A program made the position numbers and the translations under genes. Of a stretch of DNA of 64,000 bases, positions 8,966 to 17,865 are shown in pieces (the stretch's first letter is position 1; the number at the start of each line of letters is the position of its first letter). The DNA is taken from NCBI GenBank assembly GCA_021816935.1, contig JAKAWR010000003.1, positions 83,588 through 147,587 on the forward strand, given 5' to 3'. The notes under the pieces were generated by a model. It ran no database searches. It was not told where the DNA came from and saw nothing but the letters and a program-made list of their open reading frames with translations. Source of the DNA: Actinomycetes bacterium (lineage in GTDB: Bacteria; Actinomycetota; Acidimicrobiia; Acidimicrobiales; JAMCPL01).

Positions 8966-10291
8966 TTACAACACCCCTCCCATGATCGTGCTGAGTGCCC
9001 TGCCGCCCGGGAGGTCAACCGGCACCTGCGGGTTCGACAGCGTCTGGTAAAGGTTCTGAGCGAGCCCCTGCAGCGCTTTCCCTATCGGCTGGGGCAGTTG
9101 AGCGGGAAGCGACGATGGTTGCTGTGTTCCCCCGCCGACCGGGTTGGAAGGACCGGCCACTTGCGAGGCACCGTAAGGGGCGGGCAGGCTCGGTGCAGGA
9201 GAAGGGATACTGCAGCCGAGCTGGTTGCCCGCCCCTTCCAATGCCTGCTGGAGCCCAGGTAACACGGCTCCTCCGCCCGGGCTGCCTGCTGCGCCAATGA
9301 GCTCGCACAACAGGTTCTTCAGATCACTGAACTCGACGAATGTGGCCAGGTAGGTGTAGTGGTTGCCGTTCGGGAGCACTCCTGTGCTCGCGCTGGCCTG
9401 CCTCGTTATGAATACCAGGAGACCGTCCACAACATGGCCTATGTTCTGCTGGCGCACGAGGAGCAGCCGGGATACGTTGGCGCCCTGCACCATGAGGGTG
9501 GCAATGTCCGGGCGGTACTCCAGCAGTAGTGCCGAGATGGAGTCGGACATCGAGGTCAGCGTCGTGAGAAGCCGATCATAGGCAGCCTGCTCGTTGTCGA
9601 AGAGCGGCAGAAGCTTGTTCTCGGACACAGCCATGGAGTTGAAGCTGGGCCCGGTCGGCGCCAGGTACCCTGAGAACGTGGCGAGCGAGTCGAGCGCTGC
9701 AAGCTGGGCCGGCAGGGTGGCGGAAAGGAGCGAAGCCAGCTTGTTGGTGGCCTGGATCGACGCGACGATCCGGGGACCCTCGCCGGCGCTCGCCTGGTAA
9801 AGCTCGGAGATCACGCCCGACAGCTTCGTCGCGTCGATCTTTGCGAGCAACGGATCCGCAGCCTGGAACAGCCGGCCCAATTGATCGGAGACCGATGTAT
9901 TCCGTATTGCCTGTCCGGCTGCCAGATACGGCGGGCGGCGTCCAGAGGGCATCTCAAGGGATATCCGCTCGGCTCCGAACAGGTTCAGCGGCTCGATAAT
10001 CGCGGACGCATCGGCGGGAACCTTGAACCCGGGATCCATGCTGAGGACTACTCGAGCCATACCGCTCCGGAGGCCGGCACTCAGGACCCGGCCAACCTGC
10101 ACCCCCCTGTAGTCGACTTCGGTGCCCGCCTGCATGCCCGCGCCTGCGCGGCTGAAATATCCCGTGATCTCGTAATTGCCCGAATAGTCGCCGTTGACGG
10201 CTTTGACGGAGACAGTAATCACGGCAGCGAGTACCGCCACGATCACGACGCCCGTCAGAATCTTGGCAAACCGGCGGCTCTTGTGGCTCAC
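8966..10291 (-). CDS. mceA: Mce family protein (MceA position)
   Basis: I chose GTG at 10291 (VSHKSRRFAK), which has GAGAGG 8 nt upstream; an in-frame GTG at 10321 lies nearer the yrbEB stop. One membrane anchor (ILTGVVIVAVLAAVITVSV) precedes the MCE domain (~40-120; FSRAGAGMQAGTEVDYRGV, NLFGAERISLEMPSG). A long helical part runs to ~330, then a Pro/Gln/Gly tail. MceA-type proteins start the six-protein set that assembles with the YrbE permeases. Two cysteines (LLCELIG and LGCSIPS) could be disulphide linked outside the membrane. Confidence 0.85.
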   Translation of the reverse strand: MSHKSRRFAKILTGVVIVAVLAAVITVSVKAVNGDYSGNYEITGYFSRAGAGMQAGTEVDYRGVQVGRVLSAGLRSGMARVVLSMDPGFKVPADASAIIEPLNLFGAERISLEMPSGRRPPYLAAGQAIRNTSVSDQLGRLFQAADPLLAKIDATKLSGVISELYQASAGEGPRIVASIQATNKLASLLSATLPAQLAALDSLATFSGYLAPTGPSFNSMAVSENKLLPLFDNEQAAYDRLLTTLTSMSDSISALLLEYRPDIATLMVQGANVSRLLLVRQQNIGHVVDGLLVFITRQASASTGVLPNGNHYTYLATFVEFSDLKNLLCELIGAAGSPGGGAVLPGLQQALEGAGNQLGCSIPSPAPSLPAPYGASQVAGPSNPVGGGTQQPSSLPAQLPQPIGKALQGLAQNLYQTLSNPQVPVDLPGGRALSTIMGGVL

Positions 10292-10328
10292 GGGATCCGC
10301 CTCTCGCTCGCCGGGCGGCACTGCCCGC

Positions 10329-11273
10329 TCATCCGACCAACCTCGCCGATGAGGTGTTCAGGCCTCCGAACATGACCATCGACAGGAACAGGGAGATGAT
10401 CACCACTCCTATGACGGAGATCCGGATTGCCCGTCCCGTAGCCTCACCCACCTCCGCTGGCCCGCCCTTCACGTGGTAGCCGTAGTAGCAGTGGACAAGG
10501 GTGATGAAGACGACGAAGACTATAGCCTTGATATAGGAGTCGAATACATCGAGCGGCGACAGGAACAGCTGGAAGTAGTGCTTGTACACTCCACTCGAAA
10601 GGGAGAAGAACTTGGTCGCCATCACCTCGGATGCGAGGTAGCTGGCGAACAGCGACGCCGTGTAGAGCGGGATCATCGTTATGAGAGACGCTATGACTCT
10701 CGTGCCAACGAGGTACGGGAGCGGGTCTACGCCCATGACCTCGAGGGCGTCGATCTCCTCCGATATCCTCATGGCGCCTAGTTGCGCCGTGAAACTGGCC
10801 CCTACTTGCGCGGCAAAAACGTCGCCGGCGACGAGGGGCGTGATCTCCCTCGTGTTGCCGAGCGAAGCTATGACGCCGGTGAGCGAGCCCGCTCCGATGA
10901 GGTGAAGTCCCGAGTACCCCTCCAGGCCCACGAGCGAGCCCGTGAAGAAGGTAATGCTCATCACGACGAGGAACGTGCCGCCCCCGACGACGAGTGCGCC
11001 GGCGCCCATCGTGATGTCCGACACGAGCAACGTGATCTCCCGCCTGTACCGGATCGCCCTGGGCAGCCCGGCAAACACCCTCACGCCGAAGGCTAGCTGA
11101 TCGTAGGTGGCCTCGAAGAAGAAGAGGATGAACCGGGCGGGCGGCCGGAGGCTGCGCCTGATTCTCCGAATGGTGCCTGCGCCCGCCCTCGCCCCCCCCT
11201 GGTACGGCTGGGGACGGCCCGTTCGGCTTGCCAGGGGGATTTCCCGCCGGTCCGGAGGTGCCTGGATTGCCAT
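10329..11273 (-). CDS. yrbEB: MlaE/YrbE-family permease B of the mce transporter
   Basis: 314 residues. Multi-spanning permease of the MlaE family that carries lipid through the cytoplasmic membrane with an Mkl/MceG-type ATPase. Family hallmarks are visible: an amphipathic N-terminal helix, SITFFTGSLVGLEGY, the conserved coupling-helix region with EEIDALEVMGVDPLPYLVGTR (split here around the E-x-D-A-L-x-V-M-G core) and a C-terminal helix pair. The ATG is 1 bp after the yrbEA stop, so the two permeases are coupled. The ATPase gene is not in the window, as is usual for actinobacteria where it sits elsewhere. Confidence 0.92.
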   Translation of the reverse strand: MAIQAPPDRREIPLASRTGRPQPYQGGARAGAGTIRRIRRSLRPPARFILFFFEATYDQLAFGVRVFAGLPRAIRYRREITLLVSDITMGAGALVVGGGTFLVVMSITFFTGSLVGLEGYSGLHLIGAGSLTGVIASLGNTREITPLVAGDVFAAQVGASFTAQLGAMRISEEIDALEVMGVDPLPYLVGTRVIASLITMIPLYTASLFASYLASEVMATKFFSLSSGVYKHYFQLFLSPLDVFDSYIKAIVFVVFITLVHCYYGYHVKGGPAEVGEATGRAIRISVIGVVIISLFLSMVMFGGLNTSSARLVG

Positions 11274-11274
11274 C

Positions 11275-12228
11275 TCAGATCACCTTCTGCGGGATGAAGT
11301 TGAAGTAGAACGAGGTGAGAACGAAATCGACGGCGAAGGCGAGAACGAAGGAAATAACGACCGCCTGGTTGACCGCGTCGCCCACCCCCTTCGAGCCGCC
11401 CTTCGCGTTGAGTCCCTTGTAGCAGGCGACCATGGCCGTGAGCAGCCCAAAGATTGCCGCCTTGACCAGCGACATCACCAGGTCGGCGATCTGCGAAAGA
11501 TCGCTGAAGGTGGCAAAGAAGCTCGCCGAGCTTATACCGAGAGAATGCTCAGCGAAGAAGAGTCCTCCGAGAATACCCGAGATAGCGACAACACCGTCCA
11601 GGATGACCGCCATGACGGACGCGGCGGCAAGCCGGGGAAGGACAAGCCGCTGGAGCGGGTTGATACCCATGACCTGCATCGCGGAAATCTCGTCGCGGAT
11701 AACCCTGGAACCCAGGTCTGCCGTCATTGCCGAACCGCCCGCTCCGGCTATGAGAAGGGCCGTCGCTAGAGGCGCCTGCTCCCTCACCGTTGCCAATACC
11801 ATGATGGCCCCGAGCTGAGCTTGCGCCCCGACCTGCAAGAGAAGCGAACCCACCTCGAGGGCGATGATCATCCCGAAAGGCACCGATATGAGGATGCAGC
11901 CGAGCGTCGTAACCCTGGCAAGGAACCAGGACTGGTCGACGAACTCGCCCACGGGAAAACCCTCCCTGAATCCCAGCCGCATTGCCTCCAGGCCCATGGA
12001 GAAGATTGCCCCCACCTCCCCCACCAGCCACGCGACTTTCCCCCCTGCGCTCACAATGGGCTTAGCCCCCAGCCCAACCGGTCGCGCACCGAGGGATGGA
12101 TCCTCTGGGGGCTGCCCCGTTCCGTTGCGCCCGCCGGCTACGGCTACCGACTGTCCTGACGCACCCACATCGCTCATGCCCTTGATAACGCATGAAAACC
12201 CCCCATGTTGCGGATTCCGGTTCGTCAT
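11275..12228 (-). CDS. yrbEA: MlaE/YrbE-family permease A of the mce transporter
   Basis: 317 residues from ATG at 12228; ATG at 12177 (MSDVGASG, AAGG 3-6 nt upstream) is a plausible shorter start because the first ~55 residues are Gly-rich and not conserved-looking. The MlaE domain begins near residue 65. Hallmarks: VPFGMIIALEVGSLLLQ, GGSAMTADLGSRV and the E-I-S-A-M-x-V-M-G-I-N-P coupling segment. Five or so hydrophobic helices follow. First gene of the mce operon proper, 64 bp downstream of the diguanylate cyclase gene with no hairpin seen between, so co-transcription with the sigma/cyclase pair is possible. Confidence 0.9.
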   Translation of the reverse strand: MTNRNPQHGGFSCVIKGMSDVGASGQSVAVAGGRNGTGQPPEDPSLGARPVGLGAKPIVSAGGKVAWLVGEVGAIFSMGLEAMRLGFREGFPVGEFVDQSWFLARVTTLGCILISVPFGMIIALEVGSLLLQVGAQAQLGAIMVLATVREQAPLATALLIAGAGGSAMTADLGSRVIRDEISAMQVMGINPLQRLVLPRLAAASVMAVILDGVVAISGILGGLFFAEHSLGISSASFFATFSDLSQIADLVMSLVKAAIFGLLTAMVACYKGLNAKGGSKGVGDAVNQAVVISFVLAFAVDFVLTSFYFNFIPQKVI

Positions 12229-12292
12229 CGATGCCGGGGGGTCCGACCTCCATGGCCCGCGTCATAACGGGCCTCAGGAGACCCGGCGGCGA

Positions 12293-14515
12293 TCAGCCGA
12301 TTATGCCGGCGATCAGGCTTGTAACCGAACCCAGGCCTGACGCTCCCCGACAGGATGCGCACTTTCCGTGGCCCGGATGAGCGTGCGCCGAAGCGGACCG
12401 ACCCGCGCCATACGACGAGCTCTCTGTCGATGAAGACGAAATGGCCAGTAGCGTCGGGACCGACGCCACTGGCGGCAGCCCTGATGTCCTCGTGACCTGT
12501 TTCAACACTTGACTCACCAGGTCGGTAGCGCTTGGTGGCGTCGGCGCGGGCGACCCGCCGGGGCGCGAGCCCTTCGGTTTGATCCCACTCGCCGGACCGC
12601 TCCCGCTTCCCGAAGGGGAGGTCTGTGATCGGCCACCGTCCGGAGAAATCCGTTCGGCAACCTCTGAGGCCGCTCCGGCGACACCAACGCTGCCCGAGCC
12701 CTCGGGATTCCCCGAGGGCGTACCGGACCCGGCGCCTCTGCCGGTGCCTGCAAGCGACCCCGACCCGTGCCCACTCACGCTGGGAGAGGCACCTCTAGGC
12801 CGCCCGCCCGCTTGATAGGTGGACCCGCCGAGTCCGGGGCCGCTGGTAACCGGAGGCGACTTCTCCGCTGGATTCGACGGCACCTGGCCGCCGCCGGAAC
12901 CCAGAAAGGCGCCAATAGCCACTACTCCCGCCACCGCGGCCACGACGGCTGCAGTTGACACGAGTCGCGGTCCGCCTGAGCGCATCCAGGTCGCCGCGCC
13001 CGCAAGGACCTTCCCCACCCGCCCCGTACCGTTCTCTTCGCCGGACTCCGGGCCAGCCAGCGGACCGAGGGATTGACCGGACTTCTCGCCCGTGCCGGCA
13101 CCGGGATCGGGCGCGTTCGCCACCACATCAGAATTCGCCGCCATATCCACAGGCGTCAGTCCTACGCCTGCGTCCGCGCCGGACAGGGTAGCAGGGTCTC
13201 GTTCCACCGCCCTAACCACGCGATCCGCTCCGGGTTCGACCGCTGCAACCACGCTATCCGCTCCAGCCTTGACAGGAGAAGGGGGCGCGGCAGTAGCAGG
13301 AAGGCGCGGCGCTATGCTCACCACCTTTCGCCTCTGCGAGCGACCAAGGTAAAGGCTCTCGTCGGCCTTGGCAAAAAGCCCGTCGAAGCTCTCCCCGTCG
13401 CCCGGGTAGGTCGCAACTCCCCAACTGAAGCGTGGAGCACCGATCCGGGTGGCACGATCCATCATGGAGGTAGCCTGGCGGCCAGCAGCCATGGGAAGGA
13501 GCACGACGAACTCGTCGCCGCCGATCCGGTAGACCGAGTCTGCCCCCCGAACCGCTCCCCGGAGGGCGCCCGCGAGGGCCTTCAGCGCCTGATCTCCGGC
13601 CGCGTGCCCCTGCAGGTCGTTGATCTGCTTGAGCCCGTCCAGGTCGACGACAACAACCGACAGGCTTGTGCCCAGCCTTTCCGCCCGGGCCAGCTCGTGA
13701 GCGGCCACCTCGTCGAGAAGCCTCCGGTTGCCGCAGCCAGTGAGCGGATCCTCGACAGCTGCTCCTGCCAAGTCCGATACGATCGCCCCCGAGGAGCACG
13801 TCATAGTGAAGTCGATCAGGTCGTGGAAACTTCCCACCCCCCCGGTATCGACAACGCCGCTCCAGTGGCCAAGCACCTCACGTAACCACGACAACCTGGT
13901 CATGGCCGTCTCCAGGTCTGGGTTGGCTCTTACCCACTGAACTGAGGCGTCACGCAGGACATCGATATTCCCGCTGCCGAGAGCCAGGCCGTGAAGGCGG
14001 CCTGAGCGAGGCGACCCCGCCTGCTCCGGGTTCCACGAGCCGCTTTCCGCACCGCGCTGCCACGGTATCGCGGTACTCGGGGGCTGGGATGTTAGGCACT
14101 GTGGCAACTCCCGGCCTTTGGGACGAAGGCGTCCGGTGCGAGGACGTCCGGTGGACGTCCGAGAGGAAGGGAGGCTGAGATGGCGAAGCGCGACCGAGGT
14201 CGGCGCCGGCTCCCCACTGGTGGCATAACCCACAATCGTCTCTACCAGCGCAAGCGCCGGGCGGGTGGACCATTGCAAGGGCGTACCCCGGTAATACTCC
14301 CGTTCGCGCTCGTCGCAAAGCAGGGCCCACTCATCGTAAATCTCACGGGCCACGCTAGTCGAGTTCACGGACCCGGCTCCTGCCGCATCGGCACCGCCAG
14401 CCACCGCACCGCTTCCGGCCCGAGGGACGCTGCCCCGGGTTCCCGCCAAAGCGCCGCCTGCCCGAGCAGTACTATCATCCCGGCGATCTGCTCGTTTCCC
14501 TGCGGAAGCAGTCAC
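12293..14515 (-). CDS. Membrane-anchored GGDEF diguanylate cyclase with exported tail
   Basis: 740 residues. A GGDEF domain at ~255-415 contains the intact GGDEF motif (~331-335), the DxD-type metal region (VVVDLDGLKQIND) and an RxxD inhibitory site (RGAD) exactly 5 residues before GGDEF, so it should make c-di-GMP and be product-inhibited. No receiver, PAS or GAF domain is seen before it; residues 1-250 are partly low complexity. One transmembrane segment (~515-540) is followed by ~200 residues of Gly/Ser/Pro-rich sequence ending with a CASC motif near residue 720 and a hydrophobic C-terminus. The topology cytoplasmic GGDEF, membrane, exported tail is inferred. The start overlaps the sigma factor stop by 4 bp (ATGA). 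Confidence 0.85.
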   Translation of the reverse strand: MTASAGKRADRRDDSTARAGGALAGTRGSVPRAGSGAVAGGADAAGAGSVNSTSVAREIYDEWALLCDEREREYYRGTPLQWSTRPALALVETIVGYATSGEPAPTSVALRHLSLPSSRTSTGRPRTGRLRPKGRELPQCLTSQPPSTAIPWQRGAESGSWNPEQAGSPRSGRLHGLALGSGNIDVLRDASVQWVRANPDLETAMTRLSWLREVLGHWSGVVDTGGVGSFHDLIDFTMTCSSGAIVSDLAGAAVEDPLTGCGNRRLLDEVAAHELARAERLGTSLSVVVVDLDGLKQINDLQGHAAGDQALKALAGALRGAVRGADSVYRIGGDEFVVLLPMAAGRQATSMMDRATRIGAPRFSWGVATYPGDGESFDGLFAKADESLYLGRSQRRKVVSIAPRLPATAAPPSPVKAGADSVVAAVEPGADRVVRAVERDPATLSGADAGVGLTPVDMAANSDVVANAPDPGAGTGEKSGQSLGPLAGPESGEENGTGRVGKVLAGAATWMRSGGPRLVSTAAVVAAVAGVVAIGAFLGSGGGQVPSNPAEKSPPVTSGPGLGGSTYQAGGRPRGASPSVSGHGSGSLAGTGRGAGSGTPSGNPEGSGSVGVAGAASEVAERISPDGGRSQTSPSGSGSGPASGIKPKGSRPGGSPAPTPPSATDLVSQVLKQVTRTSGLPPVASVPTLLAISSSSTESSSYGAGRSASAHAHPGHGKCASCRGASGLGSVTSLIAGIIG

Positions 14516-16809
14516 AAGCCGGCACCTCCATCAACAACACTGCCGAGGCTCGGTACCGATACTGCCGTGCCGGTGCTCCCGGTGCTCCCGGTGCTCGAAG
14601 TACTACCACTGGTTACCGACCCGCTAGATACCGTAGGCGTCCCCGAGAGGATCCCGCCCGAACCCGATGAGGACGAAGTGGAGGTCGGAGAGGTCGAGGA
14701 GGATCCCGAGGCCGGAGACGAGGTAGAGGTTGAGCCACCTGACGGCAGGGACGATCTCGACGCCGAACCGGATGTCGAGGTCGGCACGGTCGGGATAGCC
14801 GAGCTCGATACGGGTGTCGACGAGGTTGGGAGCGAGTTGGAAAGGGTCGAGGTGGACGATGGGACAGAGCCCGCGCCCGGAAGAGTCGACCCGGCGACCG
14901 ATCCGGCGGATGGCAGGCTCCCTACCGGGAGCGCACCGGACACGAGATTGCCGGCACCACTCAGGACTCCGCCGGCCTGCTGAAGCAACCCGGATCCACC
15001 AGAGGTCACCGTCTGGTACAGGCCGGACAACGCCGAAGATCCGATGAGGTCCTGCACCGCTCCCTTGGCACCGCCAAGCGGCCCACCACCGACCCCGGTT
15101 CCCGGAGGCAACAACCCGGACACGGTACCTACCGCCCCGTTCAAGAGGGTGGAAGCAGGCGATCCGCCAGAGCCACCCGAACCGGCAGCACCTCCCGTAA
15201 CGCCGTACAGGATCTGCAGCAACCTGCCAATTTCCTGCTGAATAGCCGGGTTGCCCGATCCCTCGCCCGTGCCCGCCGCTCCCCGGAATCGCAGCGATGC
15301 CCCAGTCGCCGGGTTCGAGGGAGCCAGACCTGAACCTACCGTACGACCGGCACTCTGGCCGGCTCCCTGTCGCACCGCCAGTAATGATCCGGGCAGCGGC
15401 GACCGGATCCCTCCGGCCGCATCGTGGGCCGGTCCCCCGGCAAAGTGCCCGGCGGCAATCGACGCGACCACCGCCACACCTGCCACCGCAACGGCTGCCG
15501 TCCCGGCAGAGACCGCCTTGACATGGGCGGCGAGCCGCACCGAGCCGTGCACCAAGCGCCGAGGTATGCCTCGTAGAGCGATCAGCATGGCGCCGAGAGC
15601 GCCCACCTTTGCCCGGCGGCCTTCCCGCTCGTTGCCTTCGAGCTCGCAGAACTCGCGCTTGAGAGCCTGACGCGCCCGCCAGAGGAGCGTCTGCACGGCC
15701 TCGATACCGATCCGCTCGTGATCTGCTATTTCCTGGTAGGACCACCCCCACTGCTCCCGCATCTCGAGAATGCGCCTGTGCCTCTCACGAAGCCTGGAGA
15801 ACGCCTGCGCCGCAACGGCCGCGTCCGCTCCGGCCATGACAACCTCTTCGAGATCCTCTCCGGGCACCTGCTGCCTCGTCGCTACGAGCTCTATCTCGCC
15901 GCTCGGAGTAGACCGGGATCTCTTCCGCAGATGCCCGATACACAGGTTCGACGCAATCACCGAAAGCCACGGGAAGAACCGCTTGTCGCCGGCGAATCCG
16001 GGAAGAGCTTTGTACGCACGCTCGAATGACTCCTGGGCCACGTCCTCCGCGTCGCACCTGTCTCCCAGCCTCTTGAGGCACATTAGGTAGATCCGCCGGT
16101 AGTAGTGAGAATAGAGCAACCCGAACGCCCCCGTGTCGCCTCCCTGCGATCTTTCCACAAGCTCTCTGTCGCGATCCAGGTCCACGACGCCCTCCGGCAG
16201 TGGAACCGTCCTCAGCTCCGCTATGTCGCTCGCAAAGAGCGTCCCGCCGGCTCCGTCGCCTCCGTACTCACCGCGACCCGCAAGCGCATGGTCAGCGCTT
16301 TCGGCTGCGGATACGGGAAGAACCGTCACCTCCGCGAAACGCTCGGCGCGCTCTCCCTCCTTCCGGGCAGCACCTTCGGGTCGCATGCCGGCGCCTGTGG
16401 CGTCACGGGTACCGGCGCCTACGAGATCGTCGGTGATCATGAGGTCCCCGGACGGCCCGTTCTCGTTGGCTGACCTGCGATCGCCGGCTATCCTACGATC
16501 GTCGCGCAACCTCCGATCAACGACCCCGTACGCGCGGGATCCCGGGTCCTGGTGGCGCGCGCGCCGATCGTCGCGCTCACGGCGATCCGTAACGCTTCGC
16601 ACGTCCGCAAGAAGTCGTCCCCCGTCACGCTTGCGCCCTTCCCCGAGGCAGCCCCTACTCGCTTGGGCATGCCCCGTTACCGGGATGCGCAGGTTCCGCC
16701 TGCGCTTCGCGGTGCCCGCCATATCTCCGGAGGCAGGCGCCATAGTAGATTCCTCGCCTGCAACGTCGAAATCAGTGTCGACCGCTGTCGAGTCGTGAAG
16801 AGGTCCCAT
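14512..16809 (-). CDS. ECF-type sigma factor fused to a membrane anchor and long exported tail
   Basis: 765 residues from ATG at 16809, which has AAAGGGG 7 nt upstream; GTG at 16830 is in frame. Residues 1-210 are disordered and Arg/Asp-rich. Sigma region 2 lies at ~215-290 (DAEDVAQESFERAYKALPG, then FFPWLSVIASNLCIGHLRK), region 4 at ~345-395 (LRERHRRILEMREQWGWSY, QEIADHERIGIEAVQTLLW). A transmembrane segment follows (~430-455; AVSAGTAAVAVAGVAVVASIA), then ~300 residues of Gly/Ser/Thr-rich tail. Sigma factors are normally soluble and held by a separate anti-sigma factor. Here the tether is built in, so release by proteolysis or conformational control from outside is a reasonable idea. No separate anti-sigma gene is adjacent. 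Confidence 0.88.
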   Translation of the reverse strand: MGPLHDSTAVDTDFDVAGEESTMAPASGDMAGTAKRRRNLRIPVTGHAQASRGCLGEGRKRDGGRLLADVRSVTDRRERDDRRARHQDPGSRAYGVVDRRLRDDRRIAGDRRSANENGPSGDLMITDDLVGAGTRDATGAGMRPEGAARKEGERAERFAEVTVLPVSAAESADHALAGRGEYGGDGAGGTLFASDIAELRTVPLPEGVVDLDRDRELVERSQGGDTGAFGLLYSHYYRRIYLMCLKRLGDRCDAEDVAQESFERAYKALPGFAGDKRFFPWLSVIASNLCIGHLRKRSRSTPSGEIELVATRQQVPGEDLEEVVMAGADAAVAAQAFSRLRERHRRILEMREQWGWSYQEIADHERIGIEAVQTLLWRARQALKREFCELEGNEREGRRAKVGALGAMLIALRGIPRRLVHGSVRLAAHVKAVSAGTAAVAVAGVAVVASIAAGHFAGGPAHDAAGGIRSPLPGSLLAVRQGAGQSAGRTVGSGLAPSNPATGASLRFRGAAGTGEGSGNPAIQQEIGRLLQILYGVTGGAAGSGGSGGSPASTLLNGAVGTVSGLLPPGTGVGGGPLGGAKGAVQDLIGSSALSGLYQTVTSGGSGLLQQAGGVLSGAGNLVSGALPVGSLPSAGSVAGSTLPGAGSVPSSTSTLSNSLPTSSTPVSSSAIPTVPTSTSGSASRSSLPSGGSTSTSSPASGSSSTSPTSTSSSSGSGGILSGTPTVSSGSVTSGSTSSTGSTGSTGTAVSVPSLGSVVDGGAGL

Positions 16810-17052
16810 CGTAACGCCCCTTTGTTTCACTCATCGTGTTTCCGTTCCAAACAACCCCCGCCGTGTCCGCCAACACGCCTGCCTGCCGGGCGAAGCCTGT
16901 ACCACTGATCTTAGTGATACCGCCGACCCGATAAACCGTCACCCGAGCGGTTGAGATCCTCCCAAGAGACCCGCGCCGCTGTCCCTTGACTAGGAGATCG
17001 GCAGGATACGCCCTGACCTGTAGGGCCAACCCCTCGAGCCTCAATCCCCTGT

Positions 17053-17865
17053 TCACAACCCCGCCGTTCCCGTTTTCTCGCTGCCCGTCGCCGGGGCGAG
17101 TGCGCCAGTGGCAGGCCCCACGGGCAGGTCGCCGGTGGTGCCTTCCGTACCGCCCGTTCCGGTACCGCCCGTTCCGGTACCGCCCGTTCCGGTGCCAGTA
17201 CCCCCCTCGGTGCCCGTCATGGGAGCAAGCGCACCTGTTAGCGGAGCAAGCGCACCTGTTAGCGACCCCAAGGGTGACTCGCCGCCTGTACCGCTCCCGG
17301 TCCCGCCTGTACCGCTCCCGGTCCCGCCTGTTCCGTTGCCTGGGCCGCCTATTGTGGATTCGCTCCCGGTCCCGGTCCCGGTGCCCGACACCCCCTTCCC
17401 GATGCCTGCGACCTGCGCACCGCCAGGTTGTCCCGGGGAACCCGGCAATGCCTGCACCCCTCCCGCAAACGAACCTGGCACCGGCGACTTCAGTCCGGAT
17501 CCACCCGGCGCGCCGGATCCTGTGCCATTCTCGGCAGCGGCTGCCGCGCCAACAGCCGGGCCCGCCCCTTGCGCCCCGTGTCCCCCGGCTCCCGGTGGTA
17601 CGGCTGCATTCACGTACCCGGTGCGATCCGCAGCAATCGCCCCGCCGGTCAACCCCTTGCCTCTCCCCTGCCCAGCCCCTGAAGCGGCCGCCCCACCTCC
17701 ACCGGCGCGGAAACCGGGAACGTGGTAGGAAGGTGCCGAACCGCCCTGCAGGATCGCGGGAAGGGACACCGGTAGCGAGGCACCGAGGCCGCCCATGACT
17801 GCCCCCACGGAGAACGCTACCAACGCGCCTCCCGCCACCACAAGAGAGCCGCGGAACCTCATCAC
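17053..17865 (-). CDS. Secreted glycine/threonine-rich repeat protein
   Basis: Up to 270 residues. GTG at 17865 overlaps the sortase stop (GTGA); the next codon, ATG at 17862, has GAGGAGG at 5 nt and is probably used. A signal peptide or anchor (SLVVAGGALVAFSVGAVMGGLG) is followed by low-complexity exported sequence: GTGGTGSGTGG and GTGTGG runs and a duplicated GALAPLTGALAP element that comes from a repeated 21-bp DNA unit (ggagcaagcgcacctgttagc, 17223-17264). No domain recognised. Coupling with the sortase suggests an envelope role. A 222-bp gap with no detected gene separates it from the sigma factor. Confidence 0.7.
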   Translation of the reverse strand: MMRFRGSLVVAGGALVAFSVGAVMGGLGASLPVSLPAILQGGSAPSYHVPGFRAGGGGAAASGAGQGRGKGLTGGAIAADRTGYVNAAVPPGAGGHGAQGAGPAVGAAAAAENGTGSGAPGGSGLKSPVPGSFAGGVQALPGSPGQPGGAQVAGIGKGVSGTGTGTGSESTIGGPGNGTGGTGSGTGGTGSGTGGESPLGSLTGALAPLTGALAPMTGTEGGTGTGTGGTGTGGTGTGGTEGTTGDLPVGPATGALAPATGSEKTGTAGL

